Source of the DNA: Ditylenchus dipsaci
Taxonomy: Eukaryota; Nematoda; Chromadorea; Rhabditida; Anguinidae
DNA length: 64,000 bases
Assembly (NCBI GenBank): GCA_004194705.1
Contig: SADC01001036.1
Coordinates: forward strand, 310,001-374,000
Direction of reading: 5' to 3'
The notes under the pieces: model-generated
Told to the model about the DNA's origin: nothing
The model's input: only the letters and a program-made list of their open reading frames with translations
Databases searched by the model: none
In this document: piece after piece, positions 1-9,884 of the stretch
Numbering within the stretch: position 1 is the stretch's first letter
Layout of the letters: every line of letters begins with the position of its first letter
Position numbers and translations under genes: made by a program

Positions 1-348
1 TATTTTTTTGCTTCAAAATAGCAATGAGCACTAGATAAAATGAACTTTTTCCTTCAAATTGCTGTTTTTGACCAAATGCCCTTTTTTTAATTTTGAGATG
101 GCAGCCCTGTCCTAACCCTCAAAAAAGTCAGTGTAGTAGACGCTCCCCCGCCCCCGCCTCCCCACATGATTTTTGAAAAGTGTTTGAAATTTGAAACCAA
201 GAGTTTTCAAGATAATAGTTATGCGAACGCTCTTCGTTAACTAAACTGTGCTACTCGGTGTCTTATCAAAAAACACCCATGATGAGGTTTTTGATGTTTC
301 AGCGTTTTTAACGCGTATAAAACATGTTTTTGGGGTGCGAACGACCAT

Positions 349-580
349 AAAAAAATATTTTTTGACTAAAAATCAACTTTTTGCCTTGGGAGACCAAGAA
401 AATGCATATGAAGATCCAAAAAAAAATATTTTTTGACTAAAAATCAACTTTTTGCCTTGGGAGACCAAGAAAATGCATATGAAGATCCAAAAAAAAAATA
501 TTTTTTGACTAAAAATCAACTTTTTGCCTTGGGAGACCAAGAAAATGCATATGAAGATCCAAAAAAAATATTTTTTTACA
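349..580. repeat. Tandem repeat, three units of 71-72 bp
   Basis: Three near-identical units share the words GACTAAAAATCAAC and GCCTTGGGAGACCAAG. The GACTAAA word starts at 364, 435 and 507, giving a period of 71-72 bp. The unit contains a run of A followed by ATATTTTTT. Open reading in one frame here is a by-product of the repeat and is not coding. Confidence 0.9.
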
Positions 581-587
581 TAGTTTT

Positions 588-835
588 GTTAACTGGGGCC
601 TAGCACAAAAAATAAACTCTGGTGCGCATGCTTTTTTCATGCATCCAGAGTCCCTTTGCGAGTGATTTGTGTCTAAGGTATGTGAGTGTCAACTCCAATC
701 CCCCAAATAGTTCGCAGGCTGCAAAGTTGGTTATAGATGCGCGTACTCACTTGCCTTAGACATAATTCTGAGCAAGGTGGTCATAAAATACATACAGAGT
801 CTGTTTTTGCTCAGCTCCCGTGACCAAAACGAGGT
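588..835. repeat. Dispersed fold-back repeat, family A, copy 1
   Basis: Shares an ordered set of words with copies near 7.1, 25.0, 55.2 and 55.7 kb: ACTCTGG, then GCATCCAGAGT as a small hairpin, GAGTGATTTGTG, TCTAAGGTATGTG, then an inverted ACTCACTTGCCTTAGAC. The two arms TCTAAGGTATGTGAGTG and its complement fold back on each other. Non-autonomous, with no coding capacity. Confidence 0.75.
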
Positions 836-1249
836 AGAACAGCTCTATGTAAACAAAACAGGTATTTAGCTACCCTTCAGTACCCATTTACCCTCAATAT
901 TTCCTAAAGCAAAAAGTCAAATTTTGGTCAAATTTTTTTTTAACAGTCGTTCGCGTTCTAAAATTATGTCTACTAAAACATCAAAAACATCAGTTCGGGG
1001 TGTTTGGCAGGACTGCGAATGACCCAGTTTGGCACCTTTTCACCTTTATTTTTAAATATTTTTGTCAGCTGTCTTTGGTTTGAACTCGATTTGAAATATA
1101 GCAAAGATTTAGATTTTGCCGATCTTTTTATCAAAAAAAATTCACGTTGCCATCACGGCCGGCGACTCTAGATTAACCGACACCACTCTTTAAAAATCAG
1201 GTGTAGGCTAATCAAGAGCTGCGGGTCCTTATGGCTACGTAACAGGATT

Positions 1250-1376
1250 TAGAAAAAACGATTGGCGAGATCTGAGCGCTTGCGATATTTTAAATAAGAC
1301 CAAACAAAGACAAATGGCAAAAAAAATTCAAAAATAAAGGTAAAAAAGTGTTGGACTCTAGGCGTGAAAAAATTTG
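1250..1376. repeat. Relic of a pogo-like MITE end
   Basis: The stretch ATTGGCGAGATC...GCTTGCGATATTT...GTGTTGGACTCTAGGCG resembles the right half of the MITEs at 9.3-9.5 and 43.4 kb (ATTGGCGAAATCGGAATCC, then GTGTCGGACCC, then GGCGGGAACGAAC). It is diverged and has no intact terminus. Confidence 0.4.
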
Positions 1377-1417
1377 AGCGGGTGTCGGATAAACGAGAGT
1401 AGGCTGTGGCACCAAAC

Positions 1418-1615
1418 CTTTGAATAAAATAAATATTCTACCGGATGAAATAAGGCGTTAGCAGAAGTGAGGCACAAGTCAATTACACATGTTTGCAAAA
1501 GAATAAAACTGTAGTTTTTCATCTCCTTTGTTGTTTTCTTCAATATTAGCCATATTAGAAGAATATTGAAGCAAAGGGCCAAAGAAAAACATAGGTAAGC
1601 GTTATTATCATGCAC
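1418..1615 (-). pseudogene. Serpentine chemoreceptor-like exon fragment (nematode Srd-like)
   Basis: One exon-sized open stretch encodes a hydrophobic helix (LCFNILLIWLI) followed by basic KKTTKEMKNYS and a second helix with a D in ILLQTCVIDL. This is the pattern of TM1, the first intracellular loop and TM2 of nematode serpentine receptors, with Srd the closest match I recall. A possible donor (AAG/GTTTGG) closes it near 1418. No further receptor exons were seen in the flanking DNA, which is repeats, so this is probably a gene fragment. The family call rests on pattern recognition only. It is one of two hints that the organism is a nematode. Confidence 0.4.
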
Positions 1616-2032
1616 AATACTTGTAGCTTAACAAAAGAAAATTAGTAAAACACCAAATAAGCTACTGTCATGAAATTTTCCGGAATTTCTTTTGTAAAAA
1701 GTGCATTTTATTTCAAGAAAAATTGGAATTTGTCATAAATTTTTTATTCAACGAGACTTGTTTTTCGACACTTCTCGTAAAACCGAATAGCGCCTCTTTT
1801 TCTTTGTCAAATCATCACAAATAAATAACATTTAAAAGACGTTTGCTCTAATTTTGAAAAAGTCAAGACACCCCATAAAAAGTACGCAAGACATTTATAA
1901 GTTCAGGCTAACCTGGGCGGGCCTACCTTGAGCCTGAAGTCTAATCCTCAAAAGAGGTCAAATCAAGTGTTACAATTGATATAAAGTCTGTGCCGGAATG
2001 CACCATTATAAAGTTTAGTTAGTTCAGGCGTG

Positions 2033-2270
2033 ATTCAGGTGTCCATCTGATTCACGTGTGATTCAGGCGTCCATCTGATTCAGGCGTGATTCAGGTGTCT
2101 ATCTGATTCAGGCGTGATTCAGGTGTCCATCTGAATCACATGTGAAATTTACATGTAAGTGACATGCAAATCAGATGGACGCCTGGATTCAGACGTGAAT
2201 CAGATGGATGTCAAAATTCCCATGTGAATCGGATTCAGGCGTAAATTGACTTATGAATTAGATTGACGAG
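2033..2270. repeat. Tandem GATTCAGGYGT array with inverted right half
   Basis: Direct units TGATTCAGGCGTGATTCAGG and GTCCATC occur left of about 2130. Complementary units CAGATGGACGCCTGGATTC follow at 2172-2210, so the array folds back on itself. Confidence 0.8.
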
Positions 2271-2454
2271 TGAATTTTACATGTAAATTTTAGAAGTGAA
2301 TCACCTTTTGGACTATCCTACAATATCCTCATAATATACCTCCACTATTTCTACCCCGTTCCCGTATTATCTCCGCACCATTCCTACACCACCAATTCAT
2401 CACCCTTACACCACTGCTACAACACTATTACATAACTTTTACACATTATCAGGG

Positions 2455-2640
2455 TAGTTTGGGGTGATTTTAAGTCATTGGATGGTTTGAACCTGTTCGG
2501 GATAGTTTTCGGTATTTCTCGGTGAATCGGGATGGTTTTGGGTGGTCTGGGGTTATTCTGAGTGGTTTTGGGTGGTTTGGGATGATTCGGAATGGTTTGG
2601 GCTGTTTTGAATGGTTCGTGGTGTCTAGGGACGAAATTCT
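2455..2640. repeat. Degenerate GGTTTGGGATGATTC minisatellite
   Basis: Short units of about 10 bp (GGTTTGGG, GGTTTTGGGTGG, GATGATTCGG) repeat without a fixed period. The Pro/Lys/Thr-rich reading on the minus strand is a by-product of the repeat. Confidence 0.7.
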
Positions 2641-2739
2641 CAATTATTATGGCGTCAAATGCCAATTCTGACTTGAAAATCGTGTTTCTCGCACGATTCT
2701 AGCTATAGAAATGCCTTCAAAAAATATGGTACAAGTACC

Positions 2740-3160
2740 AAAAAATTTAACTTTAACTTTAAACTATCTCAAAAGGTAGTTTAAAGTTAAAGTTTAAAGT
2801 TCGATTTTTTTGACTGAAACTTGGGGTTAAATGCACCATTATAGAGTTGAAGTTAATGTTCAATGTTAAAAGTTAAAGTTTAAAGTTAATGCCCAAATGC
2901 ACCTTTTTTCAAACTTTATCATGGTGCATACCAATTAACAATAATTTTAACTTCAAACTTTAACTTTGTAAATGGTGCATTAGAAAAACTTTAACTTTAT
3001 ATTGGTGCATATCAAAAAACTTCAACTCTAACTTTAAACTTTAACTCTATAATTGGTGCATACCAATAATTTTAACTTTAACATTATCTTTAACTCTAAC
3101 TTTAAACTTATGCACCAATATGAACAATAACTTTAACTTTAAACTTTATAATGGTGCATT
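2740..3160. repeat. Low-complexity ACTTTAAACTTTAAC array, both orientations
   Basis: Units of AAAGTTAAAGTTT lie at 2775-2900 and their complement at 2935-3150, separated by TGCACCATTATA words. The structure is a long imperfect hairpin. Confidence 0.75.
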
Positions 3161-3330
3161 CAGGCACTGATTTTTCAAAATATGCTCCCACCAAACTAGT
3201 GCCGGCCTAATTTCTTTGTTCAGTAACACCAAAAGTTAAAAAAGACAAAGTGAGAAATTCTCACGGCTTTGCAAAAGCTTTTAAACTACTCTTTTTCGTC
3301 ATTCCCAGCAAACAAACAAATGACAATATA

Positions 3331-4087
3331 CCGTATTTATTCTAATTAGGCCCCAGTCTCTATTATCCCCCCAGTCTCTAATAAGGCCCCACCCTTGGAG
3401 GGGGGTTGAAAAATAAGGCCCCAGTCTCTAATAAGCCCCCACCCTAAGCCCGATTTGCTACACCGGTTTGGAAAAAAATCCTGAAATAATAAGTCTTGTG
3501 CGAAACTTTTCTTTCTGTTTGAATTGAATTTCTTGAAAGCTCGTATTTATATTTGTCTTCCAAGTTTTTTCGCTTTCATCTGTCATTTATTTTTATCCAT
3601 CAAATTTATTTTAGGAAATTAACAATGAGCGATTTTGAGCAAATCGATTTGGATGGCAATGCTAAGAAGCTAAAGTTTTATACGATTGAGAAGAAGCTCG
3701 AGGTGGTCGCTTATGCAAAGAAGGCCAAGTCAATCAATTCCGCCAGCAAGCGCTACAATGTTGATCGGAAGTGTGTTCGCAAATGGATGGAACAGGAAGA
3801 GCAGCTCAGTAAATTCAAGTTAGTGTTTTAAATGCCTTAGGGAAATATACCTTTTTTTTGGAAATATAAAATATGCCTTAGGGAACAGAACTTTCAACAC
3901 GCAGGAAAAATTCCAAAACTTTCACGATTTATAAAATGTAACCATGTGTTCAATTTTTTTTGTCCGCTACTGTAAGTGTTCAAAAATAAGGCCCAGTCTC
4001 TATTATCCCCCAGTCTCTAATAAGGCCCCACCCCTGGAGGGGGGTTGAAAAATAAGGCCCCATGGGGCCTAATTAGAATAAATACGG
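3331..4087. mobile_element. Pogo-like DNA transposon, TA target site, internally deleted
   Basis: The terminal inverted repeats begin CCGTATTTATTCTAATTAGG at 3331 and end with the complement at 4087, each flanked by TA. Sub-terminal GGGGTTGAAAAATAAGGCCCC blocks are present at both sides. The element carries one exon for a DNA-binding domain (see 3625-3818) but no catalytic region, so it is a deletion derivative. Elements with the same end signature occur at 4.62, 11.76, 14.25 and 51.5 kb. Confidence 0.8.
3625..3818 (+). CDS. Pogo-like transposase N-terminal DNA-binding domain exon
   Basis: An ATG at 3625 follows TTTTAGGAAATTAACA. The exon encodes about 65 residues: an acidic start (MSDFEQIDLDGNAKK), then KLKFYTIEKKLEVVAYAKK, a turn, and ASKRYNVDRKCVRKWMEQ. 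This is the helix-turn-helix of BrkDBD/CENP-B-type DNA-binding domains found at the N-terminus of POGK-like pogo transposases and of domesticated relatives. A likely splice donor (AA/GTTAGT) sits at 3819, so the frame continuing to a stop at 3831 is probably intron. The exon lies between intact inverted repeats, so I read it as the transposase start of this element, with the DDE part lost. A host gene is less likely. Confidence 0.7.
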
Positions 4088-4379
4088 TATTATTATTGAA
4101 GTTTATGTTGCAGAAGAAAAATGTTTACCTGAGTTTTCATAAAGGTTGGTCAAAGCAAACGAGTAGATGCACTGAACGCTTCGTAATAGGGCGCTTCTAT
4201 GACCTAATCTGTTCGGCTCACTAAACAATGTAATGACTAGTCTGTATGAAAAAGTGTTTCACACAAAAACGATATTTTCCGGTATTAGGAAAGGTTCCGG
4301 GAATTTCCAAATTTCGTAAAAAAAGATATTTTCCGGAAAATATAATTTGCCTAATTTTTCCTAATTTTTGTTCAGCTAG

Positions 4380-4562
4380 CTCACATGACGAAAACAAGGT
4401 GAGATATAAAATACAGAATCCGCCAAATGGGTCACAGGAAAACCGAATGCTGGATAGAGCCGAAAACTGACTGCGTACAATCCTAAATGCTAAGATGAAC
4501 TTTTTAACATTATTTATAAGTTAAAAAAGAAAACAAAAATCACTGTATCAAAAAACAAAATT
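4380..4562. repeat. Dispersed repeat R1, left part (continues at 6631)
   Basis: GACGAAAACAAGGTGAGAT, ACAGAATCC and GGATAGAGCCGAAAAC recur in the same order at 10.42-10.52 kb. The R1 copy is interrupted here by the nested elements at 4563-6630 and resumes at 6631-7050. Confidence 0.75.
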
Positions 4563-4620
4563 TGACCCTAGTAGCGAATACCGCCCCCCCCCCCCTAACA
4601 ATTTTTCACCTTTTTTACTT

Positions 4621-6016
4621 ACCGTAAACCTCTATTAATCAGGCCCCCTCTAATCCGGCCCCTCTAATAATCCGGCCCCTGGAAGGGGGTTGAAAAATAA
4701 TCCGGCCTCCTCTAATAATCCGGCTTCCTTTCAAAGAGCTTTTAAAGGGGTTTCTATTAATTTTGGAATGGTACAGAAATTACTAAGTAAGGTGAAATTT
4801 TTGACAGTACGATTATCTTGTATAAATTTTTAGTGTCAATAAAGTATACCCTATTCAAAATTCAAATTTTTTATAATTAAACTGAGGTTTAAAAAGTTTT
4901 ATGGGTGTCTTGGGTGTTAAAGGAACCATGACTTTTGGGGGCTAATTGACCATTATTTGATTGCTAATCTCATCACGTTTCCTTCATTTTTGAACTTTTA
5001 AATGTTTTGGGAAAGTTATATGTCAATCTGGACATTCTTGCTTACTATTTTCGAAAAAAAGGATAATGAAAGAAGGTAGTAACTGAAGTGCAATGTCAAA
5101 AGTCTAAATTTATTAAACAAATTTCATATTAGAATTTTTATTCAAACTTTTATTGTACAGGGTGTCGCAAAATTACGCGTGCACTTTTTTAAAAGTTGTT
5201 TGAAATTTCTTTGAATTTTTTTATCAAATATTGTTTATTTCTTACAAATCTGCAATTATATTGTGTTTATGCTCCTAAACCTATAAATGTGGAGATTTCC
5301 GCGGGTATTTCCCGAAAGACGGAAATCGACCGGGCAAGGAGCTACCTCGTTTTCATGCACGCGTAATTTTCGACACCCTGTACTTTTTTGTTTCTAACGA
5401 GCTCTCAAACTGTTCTAAGTCAAGTCTGCAATGAGAAAACTAAGGAGTTTGAAAAAATAGAAAATTTAAGGTTTAAAAAGGAATAAGCTGCTATTTTTTT
5501 TTGTCAACCTTCTCAGTTTTCAAATTTTAGAAATGACCGGTTTGATATTTTGTAAAAAAGCTGAGATTGAGGGCTACAAGCTCGTGCAGAAAGAAATTAA
5601 AAATTACAATAAAAGTCTAAATAAAAATTGTGATGAAAAATTTGTTTATATAGCATACACCATAACAATTTTTTTCAGACGGTGCGCATGAGCTTTTGAC
5701 AAAAATTTGAAACTGTCCGCGTTTTTTTCTGACACATCGTGTAGTCATTTTTCTGAAAATACAAATCAAGAATGTCCAAGTTGACTTAAACTATCCTAAA
5801 ATTTGAAAAAAATTGCAAAAAAAATAAATAAAGAAAAATTATAAGAACAGAAAAAAGGTTAATTTAATAATCCCCCTCCCCTAAAAAGTCATACATCTTT
5901 TCAAAAGGTCGAAAAATAATCCGACCCCTCTAATAATCCGGCCCCCTCTATTAATCCGGCCCCTGGAAAGTAGTTGAAAAATAATCCGGCCGGCCTAATT
6001 AATAGAGGTTTTACGG
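4621..6016. mobile_element. Pogo-like non-autonomous element, CCGTAAACCTC ends
   Basis: The left end ACCGTAAACCTCTATTAATC and right end TTAATAGAGGTTTTACGGT are inverted. Sub-terminal GGGGGTTGAAAAATAATCCGG blocks recur on both sides, like those of the element at 3.3 kb. About 1.4 kb with no transposase seen. Confidence 0.75.
5158..5380. mobile_element. Mariner-type MITE, 223 bp, TA target duplication
   Basis: The inverted termini read CAGGGTGTCGCAAAATTACG and the complement of CGTAATTTTCGACACCCTG, with TA on both outer sides (5156-5157 and 5381-5382). CAGGGTGTC starts are typical of mariner elements. It is inserted inside the pogo-like element at 4621-6016. Confidence 0.85.
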
Positions 6017-6116
6017 TAATTAAAAAATACCCAAATTTATGTCTCATACCCAGAAAAAAGTGCGTAACACTGTTATTAGTCACAACTTCCGTACGCTGGC
6101 CTACCCCCAAGCCTTA

Positions 6117-6566
6117 TGGCTTATTTATAAACGTCGTCGTTGTCGTTGGAAAAAATGTTTTTAAAAGGCACTTTCACGACAACGACGACGACCTATTTAT
6201 AAAAAAAACAACGACAACGACATTTTTTTCTTCCAAATTAGACAAATTTTGCATTTTAAATCAGAATTTCAAGGATTAAATATATTCTCCACACGTTTTC
6301 CCTCGATTTGTCCAATTTTGAATAAAAATTTCGTTGTCCTTGGCGTCGTCGTTGTCGTTGGCTTTGTCGTTGGATTTTTCATAAATAGGTCGTCGTTGAC
6401 GAAAAAAGAGTTTCATAAAAAAAATATTCCAACGACAACGAAAACGTTAATAATGGGTCATTTATAAACGTTGTTGTTGTCGTCGTCGTTGTCGTTGGAA
6501 AAAGTGTTTTATAAAGGCACTTTTACGCCAACGACGACGACAACGACAACGTTTATAAATGAGCCA
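6117..6566. mobile_element. Fold-back element with CGTCGTTGTCGTTGG arms
   Basis: It begins TGGCTTATTTATAAACG and ends CGTTTATAAATGAGCCA, flanked by TTA on both sides. The arms consist of TCGTCGTTGTCGTTGG trinucleotide-like repeats, present several times in both orientations. A smaller complete palindrome of the same type occupies 6455-6566. The paralogous site at 46.88 kb lacks the insertion. Confidence 0.8.
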
Positions 6567-6630
6567 TTAGGGCTAAGCCTAAACTTGTTGTTTCAAAGGG
6601 TAGTTACAGCAATTTTCGCTACTAGTGCCT

Positions 6631-7050
6631 AAAATTTGAATGTTTTTAAAGTCACTGAAATGAAAACAGTAATTGATAAGTTTTGCGATTTTATAGAAGA
6701 TTTGGCTCTGATGTCAGATAATGGTGTCAGCGAATACGTTTAGAGCAATTAAAGGCCGCATCTATTCTACTACTCATCCTCATTAGCCGAAGATTTTTAA
6801 AGCATCAACAAGGCACATATTGTTAATAAGCAAAAGAAATTTGATAATAAAGTTAATCTATATTGATGACTACAACATAAAAACTTATTTTCTGAGTACA
6901 ATTTCAAAAAGTTATTGTAAAGAGAAAAAATTGCACGTGAATTTTTTTTTCTTATTCACATGAATGAAAATGTACTTATATTGAGGTAATGTCCACTACA
7001 ATTTTAGGATCTCAACCAAAATTTTTTCTTGAAAACAAATTTATGAAATT
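6631..7050. repeat. Dispersed repeat R1, right part
   Basis: Continues the R1 copy that begins at 4380. TTTTGCGATTTTATAGAAGA, GGCTCTGATGTCAG, CATCCTCATTAGC and TTATTTTCTGAGTACA recur in order at 10.85-11.09 kb. A third, more diverged copy lies at 22.02-22.25 kb. No coding capacity. Confidence 0.75.
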
Positions 7051-7054
7051 GTGG

Positions 7055-7400
7055 CATAGATTTAGAGGGCTTGGTTGCTTGGAGTTGAGATGCGAACACC
7101 TACATACCTTAGACGCAAATCACTCGAAAGTGACTCTGGATGCATAAAAATGTATGCATACCAGAGTTTCTTTGTGCGGTAGGCCCAGTCAACAAAACTA
7201 TGCTCAACATCTTCCTTTTCAGACTAAATTGGCGCGTTTTTGGTCCATTTCCACCCCAATACAGCCTTAAATCCCTTCAAAATGGTCAAAATTTTCGATG
7301 TTTTCCGGTGGTCCCAAAACTCAATTTTTTATTGACCAGAACACAAAAATAATGTGTTTTTCGAGCTTCTGAGGCAATTTTAGGTCGAGATAGGGTGTTT
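7055..7400. repeat. Dispersed fold-back repeat, family A, copy 2 (reverse)
   Basis: Carries ACCTACATACCTTAGACG, ACTCGAAAGTGACTCTGGATGC and ACTATG in reverse order relative to 588-835. The right part (TTATTGACCAGAACAC, GGCAATTTTAGGTCGAGATA) matches the tail of the copies at 55.5-56.0 kb. Confidence 0.7.
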
Positions 7401-8127
7401 GGAAACACTTTAAAAAAATTTCATTTAGGGGGGGGGGGGGTATACTCCGGTAGCGCCAAATTTTCTTTTAATTTTTTTGGACCGAAAAAATATCTAGAAT
7501 TACCGTATTTCTTTTCGAAAAGAAATATCCGGTTTTAATTTTTTTTCAACCCTTTAAAACTCTTGATATTGTCACGTGTTCGGCGTATATAACACCGAAC
7601 TTTTGGTGCCTCCTCGGTAAACACGAAGTTTTTGTGAACACTGAAAACAAAACTATGAAAATCGAACAATGAATAATTCAATTACCTCTCATAAAGATCA
7701 GATATCTGACTGAATATCTTGGTTGACCGATGCTTCGAAACTGATCTGATGGCTTTCTGGTGTTCCATAAGTTGATCAACGAGATTGTGGATATAGTCAC
7801 GCCTCGGTACGTTTCCACCGTGCAATACATATGCGTTCAGCGCACCACCATCGACCAATAGTAACATAAAGACGCGTAACGGCCATCGTCTTGTGGCGGA
7901 TTTTTAATGAATATCTAAATATCGATTCATATAAATAATCAATAGGCGCAAGAAATACGGATTCATCATCTCGTAGAATATATCCACACCAAACCTCGTG
8001 TTATTGTAATCATGGATCATTTGCAGTTTTCCGGACTGTTGGACTTGCTTAGAATGGTGCTTAGTCGACTAGACACATACTTGCTTAGTCTTTCGGACTT
8101 GAAATTTATGGCGATACGCAAACTGGG

Positions 8128-8697
8128 AGGGGGACGATTCGTATCAGTGTCCTCAATAGTCAGAGGCAGAATGGAAAGTCAGAATGAAATTCAAAAATTC
8201 TGACAGTCAGAAAGCGCGGGAAATTATTCTGACTGTCAGAAATGAGAGTCAGAAAAAAAATCGATCAGATCACGCTGTTTTTTCCCTGTCTGATCGTCAT
8301 TTCTGAGAGTCAGAAAGAGTCTGACAGTCAGAATAATTTCCCGCGCTTTCTGACTGTCAGAATTTTTGAATTTCATTCTGACTTTCCATTCTGCCTCTGA
8401 CTATTGAGGACACTGATACGTATTCGCAGAATTCGTATTCGGCTTTTTTCGTATTCGGCTTTTTTCGTATTCGGCCAGATTCCTATTCGGGTTACCGATA
8501 ATAGCTTATAACCGATAATGACGGATAATAACCTAATTTAGTTAGAATACGAGTTATTCTAACTAAATTAGGTTATAATCCGCTATTTTCAGTTATAAGC
8601 TATTATCGGTAACCCGAATACGAATCTGGCCGAATACGAAAAAATCCGAATACGAAAAAAGCCGAATACGAATTCTGCGAATACGAATCGTTCCCCT
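8128..8697. mobile_element. Fold-back element with CGTATTCGGC arms, inserted in piggyBac relic
   Basis: The outer ends GGGACGATTCGTAT (8131) and ATACGAATCGTTCCC (8681) are inverted. The arms are built of repeated CGTATTCGGCTTTTTT units, followed by CCGATAATAGCTTATAACCG and a central palindrome around TTAGAATACGAGTTATTCTAA. Its left arm is split by a second fold-back at 8145-8415. Confidence 0.85.
8145..8415. mobile_element. Fold-back MITE with CAGTGTCCTCAATAG ends
   Basis: The 271-bp hairpin begins CAGTGTCCTCAATAGTCAGA and ends with its complement. The arms contain TCTGACTGTCAGAA palindromic words. It is inserted in the left arm of the CGTATTCGGC element, splitting GATTCGTATTCGCAG. Confidence 0.85.
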
Positions 8698-9060
8698 CAT
8701 GCAAACTGTATCTTTCCAGTCTAAACTTTTTTAATATCATTTTAACAATAGTAACCAATCTCACCTGCAATGGTTCAGCTATGAAATCCTTGGGATTGCC
8801 ATTTCAATTTTTTCTTATGGTACCCAGTAAATATGTTCTGGCCTGCCCGAGCGACATGCCAAGACTTGCGCTTGTGAAAAAGTTATCGGTAACTATAGTG
8901 CGTCCCATGCCAAAAAATCACGCGCCAGTCTCATTACAACCTAAACTATGGTTTGGTAAATGGCAAATAGTGCAAAATTATTGAAAAACTTTTCTTTCAG
9001 GTTGAGTTTGCTGTTAACTTTCCGTGTGGTTATGTCACAGACCTAATATGGATTCGAACT

Positions 9061-9160
9061 ACCGTATTTTCTCTAATAGAACCACATGTGGCTCTATTTT
9101 TCAACCGCCTTTGGGGTGTGGTTCTATTAGAGAGTGTGATTCTGTTTTTAAACCCTCTGA
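9061..9160. repeat. CCGTATTTTCTCTAATAGAACC element end
   Basis: Begins TACCGTATTTTCTCTAATAG, like the pogo-like elements at 3.3 and 11.8 kb. A self-complementary AATAGAACCACA/TGTGGTTCTATT pair lies within 75 bp. Only one end was found. Confidence 0.5.
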
Positions 9161-9299
9161 AGATATTCAAGCATTGCAGCATACGTGCATAAATCCTTTA
9201 TTTACAACAAAACTGGGACCTGCTCTGGTTTAGGGGAACGCCAAAAACTCCCCTCCTTACAATATAAGATTCTCCAATACCTTCAAACGGGTTATCTTA

Positions 9300-9500
9300 T
9301 GTGGAGCGTTGAGGTGGAAATGGCAAAACTATAAGCTTCGTTTCTCATAAACAATTGGCGAAATCGGAATCCTTGCGATATTTCCGACTGGACCGACGAA
9401 TCACCTTTGACAAAACATTTCAGAAATGAGGTTAAAAAAAGATCGAACCCTAAGTGGGAACGAACTTTCGGGGGGTTTCTTATATAGAGCGTCGACTGTA
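9300..9500. repeat. Pogo/Tigger-like MITE, right half
   Basis: ATTGGCGAAATCGGAATCC, CGAACCCTAAGTGGGAACG and the terminal TATATAGAGCGTCGACTGTA match the complement of MITE ends at 16.87 and 43.42 kb (ACAGTCGACGCTCTCTATAA). The left half is degraded. Confidence 0.6.
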
Positions 9501-9524
9501 ATCAGTTTTAAGGAGGGCACGGTC

Positions 9525-9620
9525 ATTTCACCCCCAGGACGCTTCCCCTCCCCGGGACATTTAACCCTGGGGACGTTTCACCCCTTGGACATTTCACGCC
9601 CGGGACACTTCACCCCGGGT
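9525..9620. repeat. Short tandem array GGGACATTTCACCCC
   Basis: About five 16-17 bp units, each a variant of CCCGGGACATTTCACCCC. Similar in style to the CCCCAGGGACAATTCAT array at 24.4 kb but in a different sequence context. Confidence 0.75.
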
Positions 9621-9884
9621 TAAAAAATTTGTAACTCACCATTTTGGTCATGTATCTTTCATTGCGCTAGTATAGAATACTAATACCCTACCCCCCCCCC
9701 CTTCCTAAAATCGCTGTAACTGGCACTTGTTAGACTTAGAAAGGGTAGGCCAGCGTATGTTAGCCGTGATTGAAAAATGCCTAAGTACTTTTTCCAGAGT
9801 CTGGGACTGATACTTCGGTAGTTCTTACTGAAGTTTTATAATGAAAATTTATGGGGAGGGTTTGTGTTCTATACTATGGTCGAT

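Larger units (their letters stand above)
1987..3172. mobile_element. Composite fold-back element with tandem-repeat arms
   Basis: The ends are inverted: GAATGCACCATTATAAAGTTT near 1996 matches the complement of AAACTTTATAATGGTGCATTC near 3140-3162. Inside are an array of GATTCAGGCGTCCATCT-type units (2033-2270) whose right part is inverted, a minisatellite (2455-2640), and arrays of AAAGTTAAAGTTTAAAG and its complement (2740-3160). No coding capacity is visible. Confidence 0.6.
4563..6630. mobile_element. Nested stack of transposons inside repeat R1
   Basis: The outermost member is a short poly-C/poly-G fold-back element, whose empty relative lies at 46.73-46.97 kb. It starts near GACCCTAGTAGCGAATACC (4563) and ends near GCTACTAGTGCC (6630). 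Two elements have inserted into it: a CCGTAAACCTC pogo-like element (4621-6016), itself hit by a mariner MITE, and a CGTTGTCGTCG-arm element (6117-6566). Removing the insertions leaves about 220 bp that aligns in order with the 46.8 kb copy (ATTAGTCACAACTTCCG, CTGGCCTACCCCC, GGCTAAGCCTAAAC). Confidence 0.75.
7683..8990 (-). pseudogene. piggyBac-like transposase relic, split by insertions
   Basis: On the minus strand, in order from 8990 down: a segment with GRTIVTDNFFTSASL and, after a stop, NGNPKDF (8770-8890), matching the piggyBac DDE core around the conserved D of VTDNFFTS; then IHDYNNTRFGVDIFYEMM (about 8000); then ATRRWPLRVFMLLL...ALNAYVL (7800-7890), the family's conserved RRWP and ALNAY motifs. 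The reading is broken by in-frame stops and by extra bases between the second and third segments. A 570-bp pair of nested fold-back elements (8128-8697) splits the gene. A possible splice donor (AGG/GTAATT) lies at 7682. Clearly dead, and no TTAA termini were located. Confidence 0.8.
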
